Shown here: positions 31,493 through 40,290 of the stretch, in pieces | Numbering within the stretch: position 1 is the first letter of the stretch | Layout of the letters: each line of letters begins with the position of its first letter | Program-made: the position numbers and the translations under genes | NCBI RefSeq assembly: GCF_026427775.1 | Contig: NZ_CP044532.1 | Span: 4,464,001 to 4,528,000, forward strand | Direction of reading: 5' to 3' | Source of the DNA: Arthrobacter sp. CDRTa11 | GTDB taxonomy: Bacteria; Actinomycetota; Actinomycetes; Actinomycetales; Micrococcaceae | Length of the DNA stretch: 64,000 nt | Notes under the pieces: model-generated | Databases searched by the model: none | Told to the model about the DNA's origin: nothing | Seen by the model: only the letters and a program-made list of their open reading frames with translations

Positions 31493-32272
31493 ATGATTGA
31501 AGTAATCTCCAACCGCCTCAAGGGACGCAGCGCTGTGATCACCGGCGGCGCCAGCGGCATTGGACTCGCTACAGCCCGCCGCTTCGCCGCCGAGGGTGCC
31601 CATGTTGTCATCGCAGACCTGGACCCAACCTCCGGCCAGCGCGCGGCCGATGAGGTGGGCGGCCTCTACGTGAAGGTGGACGTCACCAGCGAAGAAGAGG
31701 TCAAGAACCTCTACGCCGTCACCAACGAAACCTACGGCAGCGTTGACATCTCGTTCAACAACGCCGGAATTTCACCCCCGGACGACGCCTCAATCCTCGA
31801 CACAGGCATTGACGCCTGGCGCAGGGTCCAGGAAGTGAACCTGACGTCCGTCTTCTACTGCTGCAAGTACGCGCTCCCCTACATGCAGGCGCAGGGCAAG
31901 GGCTCCATCATCAATACCGCGTCCTTCGTGGCCGTGATGGGTGCCGCCACCTCGCAGATCTCCTACAGTGCCTCCAAAGGCGGGGTGCTAGCCATGAGCC
32001 GGGAACTCGGCGTCGAATTCGCCCGGCAGGGAATCCGCATCAACGCCCTGTGCCCCGGACCGGTCAACACCCCGCTGCTGAAGGAACTCTTCGCCAAGGA
32101 CCCAGAGAAGGCGGCCCGCCGCCTGGTGCATGTTCCCCTGGGCCGGTTCGCCGAACCGGAGGAACTGGCAGCAGCAGTGGCCTTCCTCGCCAGTGACGAT
32201 TCGTCCTTCATCACAGCCTCAACCTTCCTGGTTGACGGCGGCATCTCCGGCGCCTACGTAACACCCGAGTAA
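31493..32272 (+). CDS. Short-chain dehydrogenase/reductase (SDR)
   Basis: A 259-aa oxidoreductase. The cofactor motif is VITGGASGIGLATARRF near residue 15, with NNAGI near 92 and the active-site YSASKGG near 157. VIADLD after strand 2 indicates NAD(H) preference. The ribosome site AAGGAAAG precedes ATG 31493. As the last gene of the amine operon, it could oxidise the alcohol of gamma-glutamylethanolamide to the aldehyde, a step that an amine oxidase performs in the putrescine pathway. That is the main argument for an amino-alcohol substrate. A dispersed palindrome follows 7 nt after the stop. Confidence 0.9.
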   Translation: MIEVISNRLKGRSAVITGGASGIGLATARRFAAEGAHVVIADLDPTSGQRAADEVGGLYVKVDVTSEEEVKNLYAVTNETYGSVDISFNNAGISPPDDASILDTGIDAWRRVQEVNLTSVFYCCKYALPYMQAQGKGSIINTASFVAVMGAATSQISYSASKGGVLAMSRELGVEFARQGIRINALCPGPVNTPLLKELFAKDPEKAARRLVHVPLGRFAEPEELAAAVAFLASDDSSFITASTFLVDGGISGAYVTPE

Positions 32273-32278
32273 AACAAC

Positions 32279-32314
32279 AGCGGACGACGGCGGGAAGTCC
32301 CGCCGTCGTCCGCT
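32279..32314. repeat. Dispersed palindrome, copy E
   Basis: Perfect 17-bp arms (AGCGGACGACGGCGGGA and complement) with an AG loop in place of CC. It lies 7 nt past the SDR stop and before the convergent broken hydrolase, so it is well placed as an operon terminator. Confidence 0.9.
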
Positions 32315-32331
32315 CACGTTTCACTTTGGTA

Positions 32332-33272
32332 CTAGAGCTTGGACCGGAAGAAGTCCGTGAGCTTGGCGAAGGAGATGAGGCCCACGCGGTCGTAGAGGTC
32401 CACATGGCCGGCGCCGGGGACCCAGAAGAGTTCCTTCGGTCCGGCGGCGAGCCGGTAGGCCTCTTCGCTGAATTCCCTTGAGTGCGCCTGGTCGCCGGTG
32501 ATGAAAAGCAGCGGGCGCGGGGAGATCAGGTCCAGGTCGTTGAACGGGTGGAAGTTCATGAACTTGGTGTTGGTGGTCAGGGCGGGATGCGTGGTGGTGT
32601 TCGGGTGATACCCGCGTGCCGTGCGGTAGAAGTCGTAGAACTCCCGGTCCACAGCGGTGGATTCTGCCGTGAGCACGTCCGGTGTGCCGCCGGTGTACTG
32701 GATCGCGCCGCCGGCGAACTCGACGTCGCGCTGGGCAGCTGCCTGCGGTGATGGCCTGGCGCTGTTCCAGCGTTACGGACTTGTTGAGCCCGTCGCGGTT
32801 GGCGGCGCCCATGTCGTACATGCTCACCGTGGCGATGGCCTTGATCCTGGGATCGATCTTCGCCGCGCTGATCACAAAGCTGCCGCTGCCGCAGATCCCG
32901 ATGGCCCCCACGCGCTCCTTGTCAACGAAGGCCTGCGAGCGCAGGTAGTCCACCGCGGCGCTGAAGTCTTCGGCATAGATGTCGGGCGAGACGGCGTTGC
33001 CCGGCTTGCCGGCGCTTTCTCCCCAGAAGGAGAGGTCGAAGGAGAGCGTGACGTAGCCCTGCTCGGCCATTTTGGTGGCGTAGAGGTTGGCGCTCTGTTC
33101 CTTCACGGCGCCCATGGGGTGGCCCACCACCAGCGCCGGCGCCTGCGCCAGTCAGCTTGATCAGGTTCCGGCGGGATACGCCCTGGTCCGGGAGCGTTAT
33201 CGGGGCAGCGCCGGTTCCCAAAGCAGTGTTGTCGCTTCCGTTGAAGTTCGTGCTCATCGTATTCATCCTCAT
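32332..33272 (-). pseudogene. Broken Tat-exported alpha/beta hydrolase
   Basis: Three frames must be joined to read one protein. The N-terminus (MRMNTMSTNFNGS..., Tat motif SRRNLIKLTG) is fused at about 33140 to VVGHPMGAVKEQSANLYATKMAEQGYV in another frame. The ~50 or more residues that normally lie between the signal peptide and this block seem to be missing. The middle part carries the nucleophile elbow GICGSGSF. Near 32740 (AITAG, then AAQRDVEFAGG) a second shift leads to the C-terminal frame ending PGAGHVDLYDRVG with the catalytic His. It would have been a secreted hydrolase. Sequencing error could explain the second shift, but not the deletion. Confidence 0.75.
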
Positions 33273-33488
33273 GATTGTCGGTTACGTATCGTGATGGACT
33301 TCGTCGTCTTTTCGAGCACATCACAGGCTCATTGGTCAGTGAGAGTCCCTGCTGGGACTGGTTTTGCCAGAGCCCCTGTAGCGAGGAACGCCAGGGAGGC
33401 TCTGCCATAACCCGTCTTGACAGAGCCCTTGTTACCGCCGGGCGCAGGCCGTTGGATGGAAAAGCAGCCGAAACGGATAGGAGACGCC

Positions 33489-34004
33489 GTGAAGACACTC
33501 GCCATCTTTGGGGCGGGCCTGGTCCTGACCCTCGCCGCCCTCACTGCCTGCGGCAGCACTGACGGCAGCTCCGTTGCAGATCAGCAACTCCCTACGGCTC
33601 AATCCAGTTCAGAGGACATGGTCACCATGCAAAGCTCACCCACAGCAGACGGCACACCGATCACCATAGACATCGGCGGACGGGCGGTACGAGGGATCCT
33701 CATTGACAACGCCACCGCACGCTCATTGATCGGACAGTTTCCCCTGACTCTCACGTTTAAGGACCATGGCGGCCAGGAAAAGAGCGCCCGCCTGCCAGCG
33801 CCGCTATCCCTCGAGGGCTCGCCGTCGGGCAGCGATGCGGACCCGCTGACCATCGGCTACTACGCCCCGGACCAGGTACTGGTGCTGTACTACGAACACG
33901 TCGGGCGCTTCAACGGGATCGTCCGGATCGGCACATTCGAGGACCTCGCCGCGGTACGCGACCAACCCGACGGCGTCAGCGCCAAGCTGCACCTTGCGTC
34001 ATAG
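33489..34004 (+). CDS. Lipoprotein with cyclophilin-like domain
   Basis: A 171-aa protein. The lipoprotein signal has a hydrophobic core (TLAIFGAGLVLTLAALTAC) with lipobox LTAC, followed by a Ser-rich linker. The mature domain, TPITIDIGGRAVRGILIDNATARSLIGQFPLTLTFKDHGGQEK ... LTIGYYAPDQVLVLYYEHVGRFNGIVRIG, matches the bacterial cyclophilin-like fold family (related to TM1367-like proteins). Function is unknown. GTG 33489 with TAGGAGA upstream fits better than the in-frame ATG at 33456. Confidence 0.8.
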   Translation: MKTLAIFGAGLVLTLAALTACGSTDGSSVADQQLPTAQSSSEDMVTMQSSPTADGTPITIDIGGRAVRGILIDNATARSLIGQFPLTLTFKDHGGQEKSARLPAPLSLEGSPSGSDADPLTIGYYAPDQVLVLYYEHVGRFNGIVRIGTFEDLAAVRDQPDGVSAKLHLAS

Positions 34005-34025
34005 TTGGCGGAACCAGTAATCGAC

Positions 34026-34053
34026 GACGACGGCGGGACCTCCCGCCGTCGTC
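34026..34053. repeat. Dispersed palindrome, copy F
   Basis: Perfect 13-bp arms (GACGACGGCGGGA and complement) with a CC loop. The right side continues as GTCCGCTTCCG like copy D, but the left flank has diverged. It lies between two plus-strand genes (lipoprotein and GNAT). Confidence 0.85.
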
Positions 34054-34090
34054 CGCTTCCGCCTCAGCGCTAGGCGGTAAATTTAGGGTA

Positions 34091-34564
34091 ATGATTTCCA
34101 TTGACCGGGATGACCCCGCACGCCAAGATGTCCATCAGCTCCTGAGCGAACACCTTGCGGACATGTTCGCCACGTCGCCCGCAGAAAGCGTCCACGCGCT
34201 GGACCACTCGGCCCTGTCCTCGCCATCAATCACGTTTTGGACGGCCCGCGAGGCGGGCGGCCTGCTGGGGTGCGGTGCACTCAAGCTCCTGGATTCCCCG
34301 CCCAGGTCCCCCAGGCACGGCGAAATAAAGTCCATGCGTACCGCAGCGGGTGCACGGGGACGGGGTGTGGCCACCCTTATGCTCCGGCATATCCTCGACG
34401 ACGCCCTGGCCCGGAACCTCGAGCGCGTCTTCCTGGAGACCGGAACCGAGGACTACTTCGCTCCCGCCCGGCGCCTGTACCTCCGCAACGGCTTCACCGA
34501 GTGCCCGCCTTTTGCCGACTACACCCTGGATCCAAACAGCGTTTTCATGGAACTCCGCTTCTAA
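34091..34564 (+). CDS. GNAT-family N-acetyltransferase
   Basis: A 157-aa enzyme. The acetyl-CoA site is RTAAGARGRGVATLMLRHIL near residue 85 (the R/QxxGxG/A motif), followed by LERVFLETGTEDYFAPARRLYLRNGFTECPPF, the typical late part of small GNAT enzymes. The substrate is unknown; the form resembles YybD/PhnO-like acetyltransferases. It is a single gene after palindrome copy F. Confidence 0.9.
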   Translation: MISIDRDDPARQDVHQLLSEHLADMFATSPAESVHALDHSALSSPSITFWTAREAGGLLGCGALKLLDSPPRSPRHGEIKSMRTAAGARGRGVATLMLRHILDDALARNLERVFLETGTEDYFAPARRLYLRNGFTECPPFADYTLDPNSVFMELRF

Positions 34565-34580
34565 GGAAGCGACTACTCGG

Positions 34581-35012
34581 TTAAGTCCGCAAACTAAGGA
34601 TCGCTGAATCCGCTGCCCGCCCGTCACGCCGGCTGGCCTGGCACTCAGCCGCCCGTCCCGCGACGTCGCCGTGGACGGCAGAAGTAAACGCCTCGACTAC
34701 AGCGATTTGGCCGGAGGTGTCAGGGACGCCGGGAAACTGCACCTGCGGGGCCTCAACTGCGGTCACCGGCGACTCGTGTGTGGCGCGCATGCGAAAAATC
34801 GCGACGGCAGAAATAAGGCACCAGGCAACGTTTGTGACCACTGAGGGCCACGCTTCATGGACCGCACCGTTGACGATGAAGGCACAAGCACCGATGAGGT
34901 TGGCCACCTGAAAGCGCCTACCGGCCTTCAACCAACCCATGGAAACAGACAGGTACGCCGACAGGATCAAAACTGCCCCCGACCAACCCGCGATTTCCCA
35001 CAGCAGTTCCAT
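34581..35012 (-). CDS. CBU_0592-like small membrane protein
   Basis: A 143-aa protein with about three membrane helices in the first 75 residues (LLWEIAGWSGAVLILSAYLSVSMGW, FQVANLIGACAFIVNGAVHEAWPSVVTNVAWCLISAVAIF). This pattern (G-x-x-Y...N-x-x-G-A...N-x-x-W) is that of the CBU_0592-like domain. The C-terminal half is soluble and poorly conserved-looking. Function is unknown. It is divergent from the LysR gene, which may control it. Confidence 0.75.
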   Translation of the reverse strand: MELLWEIAGWSGAVLILSAYLSVSMGWLKAGRRFQVANLIGACAFIVNGAVHEAWPSVVTNVAWCLISAVAIFRMRATHESPVTAVEAPQVQFPGVPDTSGQIAVVEAFTSAVHGDVAGRAAECQASRRDGRAADSAILSLRT

Positions 35013-35129
35013 GATGTCCTTTCAGAGGGTATTTTCCCCGGGAACGTCCCGCTTTAACAGCAATTATGGGTACGAAAAAGCTTTAGAGCAATTGCATTTA
35101 ACTGAAGGTCTGGTTTAGAACTACTTAAC

Positions 35130-36053
35130 ATGGATATCGACCCGCGCAGGCTGCGCGTTCTTCTTGCCGTTGCCCGCACGGGCGGGGTGCTCGCCGCCGC
35201 TGACGAGCTGGGAATTACGGCCTCCGCCGTCTCACAGCAGCTCACCAAATTGGAGGACGAGACGGGGCACGCCATGGTGGTGCGCACGCCCAAAGGCTCA
35301 GTTTTGACCCCCGCCGGCCTGGCAGTGGCGGAAGCCGGCGAGGAGATTGAACGCGCACTCAGCGTCGCCCGCGCCCGGATCGAAGGCGGGGCCAAGATCG
35401 CAGGGGTCGTCCGCGTCGGCGGATTCACCAGCTTCATTCGGACGGTGGTGATTCCGCGCCTGCCTGAGTGGCGCTCCCAGTACCCGCAATTGCAGATCCG
35501 GATCGTCGAGGACGACTTCCCTGCCCTGATGCGGATGCTCCGCCAGCGCCAGCTCGACGCCGTCGTGGTGGAGCTCGATTCGACGACGTCCGAATCGCGT
35601 TCACTTTCCGCCGGCATGTCCGAGGAGCCCCTGCTCGACGAGCCATGGAAACTGGTGGTTCCTGCAGGCGCCCTGCTTTCCACGGAGAACATCGATCTTG
35701 GCCGGCTGCCGCTTCCGTGGCTCGGCGTCGACCCCATAGCCGCCAACTCTGCAGTGCTTGGCAGGCTCCGTCAGTCAACGGGCACGCAGATGGAAACCGT
35801 GCATCAGTACCAGGAAACACTGACCGCCCTCGCGCTCGTCGCTGCGGGCGAGGGTATTGCTATCGTGCCCACTTTGGCGTTGAGTGGCGTCGCCCACGAC
35901 GGCGTGGACGTCCTGGACGTCCCCGGGCTCGGAACGCGACGGATCGTTCTGCGCCGGTTCGACCGACGACGGTCAACCAGTACGCCGCTGGACACCGTGG
36001 CACGCCTTCTACGGGAATCGGCCGGGGCGTTCGACACGCGGTCGGCACCCTGA
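35130..36053 (+). CDS. LysR-family transcriptional regulator
   Basis: A 307-aa regulator. The N-terminal winged helix (MDIDPRRLRVLLAVARTGGVLAAADELGITASAVSQQLTKLEDETGHAMVVRTPKGSVLTPAG) is textbook LysR, and the type I/II periplasmic-binding-like effector domain follows (VRVGGFTSFIRTVVIPRLPEWRSQYPQLQIRIVEDD). There is no clear ribosome site. LysR proteins usually control a divergent neighbour; here that is the CBU_0592-like membrane gene, 117 nt away. Confidence 0.9.
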   Translation: MDIDPRRLRVLLAVARTGGVLAAADELGITASAVSQQLTKLEDETGHAMVVRTPKGSVLTPAGLAVAEAGEEIERALSVARARIEGGAKIAGVVRVGGFTSFIRTVVIPRLPEWRSQYPQLQIRIVEDDFPALMRMLRQRQLDAVVVELDSTTSESRSLSAGMSEEPLLDEPWKLVVPAGALLSTENIDLGRLPLPWLGVDPIAANSAVLGRLRQSTGTQMETVHQYQETLTALALVAAGEGIAIVPTLALSGVAHDGVDVLDVPGLGTRRIVLRRFDRRRSTSTPLDTVARLLRESAGAFDTRSAP

Positions 36054-36057
36054 CCTT

Positions 36058-36795
36058 TCAGACAGGCCTCTCCGGGTTGGCGCCCTTGCGGACCTGCCGT
36101 AGCAGCGCAGCCCCGGTGGCCAGCTCCACAACGTAGACCAACAGGGGCGGCAAGTCACCGGTAGAAACCAGGACGGCGGCGAAGACCCCGGCCCCGCCCA
36201 CATTGAGCCAGCCCGGCCAGCGCGGGTCCTGTGGCAGGGCGCCGGAATGGGCGTGAGCACGCGCCCGTGCCAGCAACCCGCCACCCAGGGCAGCCATGCC
36301 GGCAAGGCTCAGCCCCATATACCCCTGGAACGGCCACATGGGCACCTTCCCCAACGCGAAGGCCTCCGGATCCTTGTATCGCGCCGCCAGGTGACCCAGG
36401 AACAGACACGCTCCCGTGGCCAATGGAAGTGCAGCCGCCTGGACAAACCGCTGCCCAGCCAAGGGTTGCTGACTGCCCCGATCGCTTCCAATATCCCAGT
36501 GACGGGCGAGCATCACCACCCCAACGGGCAACGCAGCTGTGCCTGCGGCCAAGAGCATTTGCTGCGTACTCCACTGCCCAGGGTTCGCGAGCAGAATGAC
36601 CAGTTTGCGCTGAGGGTCTCCTTCGACGTACACCCGCGAGACTGGCATAAAGGCCCCGGCCAGGAACGTCGCCGATCCCGCCACCATGACAGCCGCCGCT
36701 GTCGCATCTCCGCGAATTCGCCGAGCCATGGGATTACCGTAAACCTCGACGTCGGCAGAGACAAGGTTGCGAGTGACGAAGGCACCCGCTGACAT
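36058..36795 (-). CDS. Multi-pass membrane protein, unknown function
   Basis: A 245-aa protein with about six membrane helices (for example AAAVMVAGSATFLAGAFMPVS, MLLAAGTAALPVGVVMLA, AALPLATGACLFLGHLAA, GLSLAGMAALGGGLLA, LNVGGAGVFAAVLVS, LLVYVVELATGAALL). Between helices 1 and 2 is a conserved-looking VYVEGDPQRKLVILLAN loop. No family recognised. It is convergent with LysR (4 nt between stops). Confidence 0.75.
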   Translation of the reverse strand: MSAGAFVTRNLVSADVEVYGNPMARRIRGDATAAAVMVAGSATFLAGAFMPVSRVYVEGDPQRKLVILLANPGQWSTQQMLLAAGTAALPVGVVMLARHWDIGSDRGSQQPLAGQRFVQAAALPLATGACLFLGHLAARYKDPEAFALGKVPMWPFQGYMGLSLAGMAALGGGLLARARAHAHSGALPQDPRWPGWLNVGGAGVFAAVLVSTGDLPPLLVYVVELATGAALLRQVRKGANPERPV

Positions 36796-36870
36796 TGCCC
36801 ACCACAGTCGTAGGCTATGGAGTAGGCCGGACGCTTAGTGACCGGCCTCGGGTCCCGAAGGGAACGTCGA

Positions 36871-38484
36871 GTGAACGGTAGTCCTGATTACTGGTTCTTG
36901 GGTGCCGCTGAGCGGGGAAATGACGCCACCCGCGTGCACGCCGGCGGCGCAGGACTATCGTCCTGGTCCGAGGGCAACCTGGTGCGGCCCCTGATTCACG
37001 GGGCCGCCTACTTCACCCGGCTGCATGAGGAGCTGTCCGCTCTTCAGGCGGGAGACCGTGTCTGGTTCACCGACTGGCGTGGCGACGGCGACGAGCAGCT
37101 TACGGCGGACGGACCGGCGATCGGCGAGTTGTTGGCCCGGTTGGCGCGGGCGGGAGTGGAAGTGCGCGGCCTGATCTGGAGATCCCACGGCGAGCGCGTG
37201 TCCGCCCCCATGAGTAACCGGTCCAATGAGCTGCTCAGCCGCCAGATCAACGACGCCGGCGGCGAGGTGCTGTTGGATCAGCGCGTGCGCATCTTCGGTT
37301 GCCATCACCAGAAATTGTTCGTCATCCGCAGCGGCAGCGACCCGTCGCGGGATGTCGCGTTCGTTGGCGGGATCGACCTCTCCCACAGCCGGCGGGACGA
37401 CGCCGATCACGCGGGAGACCCGCAGGCGGTGGACATGGATCCCCGGTACGGGAAACAGCCTCCGTGGCACGATGCCGCCGTCGAACTGCGGGGCCCGGTG
37501 GTGGCAGATGTGCTCGAGTTGTTCGCGGAAAGGTGGAATGACCCCCATCCCCTGGACCATCGCACACCGTACCGGATGCTCCTGCAACGCCTGGCCGATA
37601 TGCCCCGGCACCCCGAACCCCTGCCCGAGACCGCGCCCCCGCCGCCACCGGCCGGCCCCCACGCCGTTCAGCTGCTGCGCACCTACGGCGTGAAGCATCC
37701 GCCGTTCCCCTTCGCCCCTGCTGGTGAGCGGAGCGTTGCCCGGGCGTACACGAAAGCTTTCGGTCTGGCCCGTTCGCTGATCTACATCGAGGACCAGTAC
37801 CTGTGGTCGGCAGAAGTGGCAGCCGGAATCGCTGCGGCCCTCGAACAGAACCCCGGGCTGAACGTGATCGCCGTGGTTCCCCGCTACCCGGATTCAGACG
37901 GTCCGCTCGGAGGGCCACCCAAGCGGCTGGGGCAACTGCGTGCCATCGAAACGATACGCCGCGCTGCACCCGACAGGTTTCGCGTGTTCAATCTGGAGAA
38001 CACAGCAGGGACCCCGATCTACGTGCATGCCAAGATCTGCATCATCGACGACACTTGGTTCACGTGCGGGTCGGACAACTTCAACCGTCGGTCCTGGACC
38101 ACGGACAGCGAGCTTACCTGCGCAGTCATCGACACCACGGCCGGTGGGCAGGAAGCGCCCGGCGCAGACACTGGACCGGGCGCTTCCCGTCCCTTGGCCT
38201 ACAGCGTCCGGCTCCAACTCTGGGCCGAACATCTGGGACTCGACGAGAGTGACCCCCAGCTCCACGATCCGGCGGACGGCCTCCGACTGTGGAACGCCGC
38301 CGCCGACGCTCTGGACCACTGGCACGAAACCGGTAGCAACTCGCCCCGGCCCCCTGGACATGTGCGGCACCACAGTACAGAACCGGTTTCGTCACTTCAG
38401 CGTCTTTGGGCGGCTCCTGCAAACCGCTTCCTAGTTGACCCGGACGGCCGCCCCCGCAAGTTGCGCGGCACTACCAAGTTTTAG
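36871..38484 (+). CDS. Phospholipase D-family protein
   Basis: A 537-aa enzyme with two HKD catalytic motifs. The first is HHQKLFVIRSGSDPSRDVAFVGGIDLS near residue 150 and the second is VHAKICIIDDTWFTCGSDNFNRRS near 385. Both keep His, Lys and the downstream Asp/Asn, so it should be active on phosphodiesters such as phospholipids. No signal peptide is seen. The start is GTG 36871 with AAGGGAA 8 nt upstream; an in-frame GTG at 36838 is less likely. It resembles actinobacterial PLDs of about 500-550 aa. Confidence 0.9.
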   Translation: MNGSPDYWFLGAAERGNDATRVHAGGAGLSSWSEGNLVRPLIHGAAYFTRLHEELSALQAGDRVWFTDWRGDGDEQLTADGPAIGELLARLARAGVEVRGLIWRSHGERVSAPMSNRSNELLSRQINDAGGEVLLDQRVRIFGCHHQKLFVIRSGSDPSRDVAFVGGIDLSHSRRDDADHAGDPQAVDMDPRYGKQPPWHDAAVELRGPVVADVLELFAERWNDPHPLDHRTPYRMLLQRLADMPRHPEPLPETAPPPPPAGPHAVQLLRTYGVKHPPFPFAPAGERSVARAYTKAFGLARSLIYIEDQYLWSAEVAAGIAAALEQNPGLNVIAVVPRYPDSDGPLGGPPKRLGQLRAIETIRRAAPDRFRVFNLENTAGTPIYVHAKICIIDDTWFTCGSDNFNRRSWTTDSELTCAVIDTTAGGQEAPGADTGPGASRPLAYSVRLQLWAEHLGLDESDPQLHDPADGLRLWNAAADALDHWHETGSNSPRPPGHVRHHSTEPVSSLQRLWAAPANRFLVDPDGRPRKLRGTTKF

Positions 38485-38550
38485 GCAGGGACAAAACCAA
38501 CGCGGCCGAGGGGGCTATGAGTGCAGCGCCGCTGAGCGCAGAATGAATTC

Positions 38551-40200
38551 ATGGTGGATGCCGCGGTGTCTGAGGGCCTTGAGGAAGGTGAGCGCCTTCT
38601 CTCTTCTACCGAGTGGGCGGCTGCGGCTTCGGCGTTTGAATCCGTGCTGGCCGTCCATGACGAACCGGCGGCACATGATGGCTTGGGACGTGCGTTGTGG
38701 TGGCTTCGCGATGTTGACCGGGCCATTGCTGAGCGCACGGCGGCTTACGCCGGTTTTCGCCGCCTCGGACAGGACGCGCGTGCCTTCCGGGCAGCAGTGT
38801 GGTTGGCGCGTGAGTATGCGGAGGTACTGGGCAGCGAGCCGGTCAGCCGCGGTTGGTTTGCCCGCGCGGAGGGTCTTGCATCCGGACTGCCCGACGGTGC
38901 CGAGGTCGGTTGGTTGGCCGTCACGCGCGGCCTGTTGCGGGCCGACCCGGCAATGGCACGGGAGGACGCCGGGGCGGCTCTGAGAGTTGCGCGGAGCTCG
39001 GGTGACCCGGATCTTGAGGCGACGGCCTTGGCGCTGCTCGGACTTGGGACTATCGCGGCCGGTGACGTCTCGGAGGGCATGACGCTCGTTGACGAGGCGA
39101 TGGTGGTGGTTACCGCCGGGGAACTTCAGGACAAGATGGTTTTCGGCGATGTGTGCTGCATGGTCACGCGGGCCAGCGAAGAGGCCTGTGATGCGTCCCG
39201 GCTGAGTCAGTGGAACAAAATCGTTATGCGTTTCATGCAACGCACTGGCCACCTCACGCTGCTCCAATTCTGCGGCACCTGCTGCGCTGAGATTTTCCTG
39301 GCCTCCGGTGACATCGCAAGCGCCGAGGGATGGCTCACCAAGACGCTGCACGAACTGGATCAGGGCGGCCACCGCGCACGGTGCATACACCCGGCAGCAA
39401 AATTAGCTGAATTGCGGCTGCTCCAGGGCCGTGTGGAGGATGCAAGCCGGCTGCTCGCGGGCTTTGAAGATCGCCCCGATGCATTGCTTGCGACGGCGGC
39501 AGTCCGCTTTGCTGCCGGTGACACAGCCGTGGCGGCCGCGCTGTTGCATCGCCGCATCCATGAGGTCGTCGGCGGCCTTCTCGCCGTCCCTTTGCTCGCG
39601 CTGCTCGCCGAGGTCCAGATGGCACAAAGCGACGCTGGCCAAGCATTGGAAACGGCCAAGCGTCTTGACGAGGTCGCTGCCGAAACTCATTGGCCGAAGG
39701 CTATCGGGGCCTCGCACCTTACGGCCGGCCGTGTCGCATCCGATGGTGGGGACGTTGCCTCGGCCCAGAAGCGGCTCGAATCAGCAATCGCGATCTTCGG
39801 TGAACTCAACATGCCACTCGAGGCCGCCCGTGCCAGGCTGTCACTTGCCGAAGCCCTGCGTGATTCGGACCGCGAAGTCGCCGTCTACGAGGCAGGTGTG
39901 GCCCTGGCCGTGTTCGACGAGGCGGGTGCCGCAGGCATGGCTGACAAGGCTGCGGCGCTTCTACGCGCCCTTGGCGGCCCCGCCCGGACGGGCCCCAAGG
40001 CTTTCGGCCTGCTCTCACGGCGGGAACGCGAGGTGCTCGAGCTGCTCGCTGAAGCCAAGACGAACGCCGAAATCGGGGCCCGCCTGTTCATCAGCGCCAA
40101 GACTGTCGAGCACCATGTGAGCAACATCCTCGCCAAGCTGCACTTGCGCAGCCGCGTCGAAGCAGCAGGGTTCGCCCTGCGCTCCTCCCGCCCTGAATAG
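38551..40200 (+). CDS. LuxR-family regulator with TPR-like helical body
   Basis: A 549-aa protein. Residues about 5-470 are Ala/Leu-rich helical repeats of TPR type (EGERLLSSTEWAAAASAFESVL, DARAFRAAVWLAREYAE, GDPDLEATALALLGLGTIAAGD). The C-terminal ~65 residues are a LuxR DNA-binding domain (LLSRREREVLELLAEAKTNAEIGARLFISAKTVEHHVSNILAKLHLRSR). It has no N-terminal ATPase domain, unlike LAL regulators. The downstream SRPBCC and cupin genes are possible targets. A stem-loop follows its stop. Confidence 0.88.
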   Translation: MVDAAVSEGLEEGERLLSSTEWAAAASAFESVLAVHDEPAAHDGLGRALWWLRDVDRAIAERTAAYAGFRRLGQDARAFRAAVWLAREYAEVLGSEPVSRGWFARAEGLASGLPDGAEVGWLAVTRGLLRADPAMAREDAGAALRVARSSGDPDLEATALALLGLGTIAAGDVSEGMTLVDEAMVVVTAGELQDKMVFGDVCCMVTRASEEACDASRLSQWNKIVMRFMQRTGHLTLLQFCGTCCAEIFLASGDIASAEGWLTKTLHELDQGGHRARCIHPAAKLAELRLLQGRVEDASRLLAGFEDRPDALLATAAVRFAAGDTAVAAALLHRRIHEVVGGLLAVPLLALLAEVQMAQSDAGQALETAKRLDEVAAETHWPKAIGASHLTAGRVASDGGDVASAQKRLESAIAIFGELNMPLEAARARLSLAEALRDSDREVAVYEAGVALAVFDEAGAAGMADKAAALLRALGGPARTGPKAFGLLSRREREVLELLAEAKTNAEIGARLFISAKTVEHHVSNILAKLHLRSRVEAAGFALRSSRPE

Positions 40201-40208
40201 GGCGATAG

Positions 40209-40232
40209 ATGGGGGCAACCCCCCATCCTTTC
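40209..40232 (+). terminator. Stem-loop after the LuxR gene
   Basis: ATGGGGG-CAAC-CCCCCAT followed by CCTTTCG, 9 nt after the LuxR stop. The stem is strong but the U-tract is weak. It probably separates LuxR from the SRPBCC gene. Confidence 0.55.
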
Positions 40233-40290
40233 GTCCCGCCGTCGTCGCATCCTTGGAGTGTCAGAAAGTCACTACACCGGGAGGTGCGGA

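Noticed and set aside
10487..34053. Dispersed palindromes as a CRISPR array
   Set aside because: Copies are kilobases apart, with no regular spacers and no cas genes.
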